64,000 nt of DNA from the NCBI GenBank assembly GCA_018716295.1, contig DVKC01000028.1, positions 1 through 64,000 on the forward strand, read 5' to 3'. The notes beneath the pieces were generated by a model, which saw nothing but the letters and a program-made list of their open reading frames with translations, was not told the DNA's origin and ran no database searches. This DNA comes from Candidatus Avimuribaculum pullicola. Lineage in GTDB: Bacteria > Bacteroidota > Bacteroidia > Bacteroidales > Muribaculaceae. Below, piece after piece: positions 62,322 to 64,000 of the stretch (position 1 is its first letter; the number at the start of each line of letters is the position of its first letter). Both the position numbers and the translations under genes were made by a program.

Positions 62322-62591
62322 TTATTTCATCAAGTCGGTTACGTATGGAAGGAGTGCGAGATGGCGTGCGCGCTTTACGGCACGTGCAACTCTCCTTTGG
62401 AACTTGAGCGAAGTACCAGTGATGCGGCGGGGAAGTATCTTACCCTGCTCGTTGAGGAACTTCTTCAAGAACTCGGGATCCTTATAGTCGATATACTTGA
62501 TACCGCTTCTTTTAAAACGGCAATATTTCTTTTTCTTCACATCAACCGACAGCGGAGTGAGGTATCTGATTTCTGATTGAGTCTGTGCCAT
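62322..62591 (-). CDS. rpsR: 30S ribosomal protein S18
   Basis: Small-subunit protein that binds with S6. The start [20 protein letters not shown] gives 89 residues; an 8-codon upstream extension overlaps the S6 gene and is not used. Signature [20 protein letters not shown] and [19 protein letters not shown] are typical of S18. Confidence 0.95.
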   Translation of the reverse strand: MAQTQSEIRYLTPLSVDVKKKKYCRFKRSGIKYIDYKDPEFLKKFLNEQGKILPRRITGTSLKFQRRVARAVKRARHLALLPYVTDLMK

Positions 62592-62595
62592 GTTG

Positions 62596-62985
62596 TTAAT
62601 CCTCCTTTGCTTCAACTTCCTTTACTTCAACTTCTTTGTTGCTTTCTTCGCGTTTTGCACCTTTCAAGCTCCTGCGCTTTGCTGCATATTCGGCAGCATG
62701 CTTGTCATTGCGGAAAATCAAGAACCTGATGACCTTTTCGTCACGACGGAATGCAATTTCGAGTTTCTTTACAACATTTGGCTCAGCATCAAACTCAATG
62801 AGTGTGTAGAAGCCAGTTGACTTGTGTTGGATAGGATAAGCGAGCTTGCGCAATCCCCAATTCTCCTCATTCACGACAGTAGCATTGTTCTCGGCAAGCA
62901 CTGCCTTGAATTTTTCTACCGCTTCCTTCATCTGTGCATCAGACAAAACGGGAGTCAAAATGAAAACGGTTTCGTAATGATTCAT
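62596..62985 (-). CDS. rpsF: 30S ribosomal protein S6
   Basis: Small-subunit protein, 129 residues. It begins [20 protein letters not shown] and contains [19 protein letters not shown] and VIRFLIFR, the S6 landmarks, then an acidic/basic C-terminal tail ([12 protein letters not shown]) as in many Bacteroidetes. First gene of the operon with rpsR and rplI. Confidence 0.96.
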   Translation of the reverse strand: MNHYETVFILTPVLSDAQMKEAVEKFKAVLAENNATVVNEENWGLRKLAYPIQHKSTGFYTLIEFDAEPNVVKKLEIAFRRDEKVIRFLIFRNDKHAAEYAAKRRSLKGAKREESNKEVEVKEVEAKED

Positions 62986-63029
62986 AAAAATTTCTTTTTC
63001 TGTTTATTTATAGTTGCTAAAAAGCGGTG

Positions 63030-63061
63030 CAAAATTAGCAATTTCCCTCAAATTACACAAA
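63030..63061 (-). promoter_or_regulatory. Promoter of rpsF-rpsR-rplI
   Basis: -7 TAATTTTG (63037-63030) with -33 TTTG (63061-63058) 20 bases upstream on the minus strand. The implied leader is about 40 bases. Confidence 0.6.
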
Positions 63062-63137
63062 TATAATCCCCAATATTCCTCAAAATTATCGAAGAAACCA
63101 CTTTATGCGCACACACAGCGCATAACGAATAGCTTGA

Positions 63138-63920
63138 TTATATTATCTCGATAGCCGAAGCTGCAATCCATGCACGGCTTGTTTCGTTGGCTCGCACATC
63201 ATACCATTTCTCGTTGCTGCCCGACACCACATTTGTCACCGAATCTATGACAGTCACCTTTGTACCCTCGTTCAGCATAAAGGCTTCCTCGGTCTTGTCT
63301 TTGGGCTGACGCGGAGAAGTGCTCAATGTAGCCGATGGAATCACCACCACAGCCTGGTCATGTGCTTCAACTTTCGACTCCACATGAAAGGCGCATATAT
63401 TGGCAAGAATTGTCACAATAAGCATTATACCGCCACCAAAAAAACCTATTTTGCGCAAAATCACAGCATCGACAAAAATATATACCAACAACAAAACGAT
63501 AAACGCCAAAAACGACACTACTGCCAAAACGCCCCATGCCGTCGCAGTCTGGCTGCATACCATGTTGTCGATGGAATCTTTCCAGTAGGTTGCACCAATA
63601 TCGGTGGTCAAGCTGGATTTTGAACGGACATAATCCAAATTGTCGCGTGCATCACTGTTATTAGGATCAAGCAGCAATGCCCGCTCGTAATACAATATAG
63701 CTTTTCCTTTCTTGTCGAGTTTATAATAAGTGTTGCCAATGTTATAGAACAACTCGCTCGACGTACCTTCTTGCTGCGATGCTTCAAGGTATAACTCAAG
63801 AGCCTGGTTAAAATCGTCCTTATTGTATGCTGCGGCAGCCTGTTCGGTCAACGACTGGGCATAACTTGTGAAAACAGCAAAAACAATAAACGAACATAAT
63901 ATAAAAATATTCCTTTTCAT
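63138..63920 (-). CDS. BatE-like TPR protein with SH3-like C-terminus
   Basis: A 260-residue membrane protein: signal peptide MKRNIFILCSFIVFAVFTSYA, tetratricopeptide repeats at about residues 23-98 (SSELFYNIGNTYYKLDKKGK, AILYYERALLLDPNNSDAR), two membrane helices (about 128-185) and a C-terminal SH3-like domain (FMLNEGTKVTVIDS, EKWYDVRANETSRAWIAAS). This order matches BatE of the Bacteroides aerotolerance (Bat) operon. It starts 4 bases after the end of another gene on the same strand, probably batD. Exact Bat function is not established. Confidence 0.8.
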   Translation of the reverse strand: MKRNIFILCSFIVFAVFTSYAQSLTEQAAAAYNKDDFNQALELYLEASQQEGTSSELFYNIGNTYYKLDKKGKAILYYERALLLDPNNSDARDNLDYVRSKSSLTTDIGATYWKDSIDNMVCSQTATAWGVLAVVSFLAFIVLLLVYIFVDAVILRKIGFFGGGIMLIVTILANICAFHVESKVEAHDQAVVVIPSATLSTSPRQPKDKTEEAFMLNEGTKVTVIDSVTNVVSGSNEKWYDVRANETSRAWIAASAIEII

Positions 63921-63924
63921 CGCA

Positions 63925-64000
63925 TCATTTCTTTTTAACGGTTTCCAATTTGTCCATCACTTCGACAGCCTTATTGTAGGTTTCTCCTATACCCGAATCG
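63925..64000 (-). CDS. C-terminal end of the preceding gene, possibly batD (runs off window)
   Basis: The last 24 codons of a minus-strand gene are visible, ending NKAVEVMDKLETVKKK. Gene order in Bat operons suggests BatD, but the fragment is too short to identify by sequence. Confidence 0.45.
   Translation of the reverse strand, partial: DSGIGETYNKAVEVMDKLETVKKK

Overview
The window is chromosomal DNA from a Bacteroidota member, most likely a gut-type Bacteroidales. The supporting signs are repeated Bacteroides-type promoters (-7 box TAnnTTTG, often with a -33 TTTG), a DUF4492 gene ahead of cydAB, a DUF3332 lipoprotein, a Bat-type TPR protein, a menaquinone ligase-synthase cluster and the near absence of Shine-Dalgarno sequences. 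Genus cannot be decided by eye.

Layout. 1-67 holds the edge of a probable transposase gene. 0.3-3.1 kb is the minus-strand ribosomal operon rplM-rpsI-rpsB-tsf, closed by two hairpins. 3.4-7.8 kb (plus) holds a lone membrane glycosyltransferase, then galK-galM-nucleotidyltransferase. 7.9-10.2 kb (minus) is tsaD-cinA. 10.3-13.3 kb (plus) is DUF4492-cydA-cydB. 13.4-22.8 kb has mixed single genes: a CarboxypepD-like secreted protein, a YigZ protein, a class A PBP, pyruvate kinase, an exported C1 peptidase, dapA plus a nucleoside phosphorylase, and thioredoxin. 22.9-25.4 kb is lysC-lysA and 25.5-29.1 kb is hydrolase-murF-ddl, so much of the stretch supplies lysine/DAP and D-Ala-D-Ala to peptidoglycan.

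The centrepiece is 29.2-52.9 kb: 24 minus-strand genes, nearly all overlapping or separated by fewer than 45 bases, forming an aryl-polyene/flexirubin-type lipid pigment cluster. Inferred order of action: a tyrosine ammonia-lyase makes p-coumarate; a PaaK-like ligase activates it; two ACPs, three intact ketosynthases, a Cys-less chain-length-factor-like partner and a half-size Glu-substituted ketosynthase relic extend it, with a FabG reductase and two hotdog dehydratases; a methyltransferase decorates the ring; a thioesterase and several acyltransferases release or attach the chain; an MMPL exporter fused to an acyltransferase, a LolA-like carrier and a small secreted protein carry it toward the outer membrane. 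No DarA/DarB-like dialkylresorcinol genes are present. Two tandem 500-residue phytoene-desaturase-like flavoproteins, a dolichol-phosphate-mannose-synthase-like glycosyltransferase and a four-helix flippase-like protein are notable extras.

53-58 kb carries a twin-NBD ABC ATPase, a SIMPL protein, a compact putative toxin-antitoxin pair (55-residue protein plus GNAT acetyltransferase), an EamA transporter and rpiB. 58-64 kb carries a DUF3332 lipoprotein, menB-menC-menE, the rpsF-rpsR-rplI operon and the end of a Bat aerotolerance operon. No rRNA, tRNA or CRISPR array was seen.
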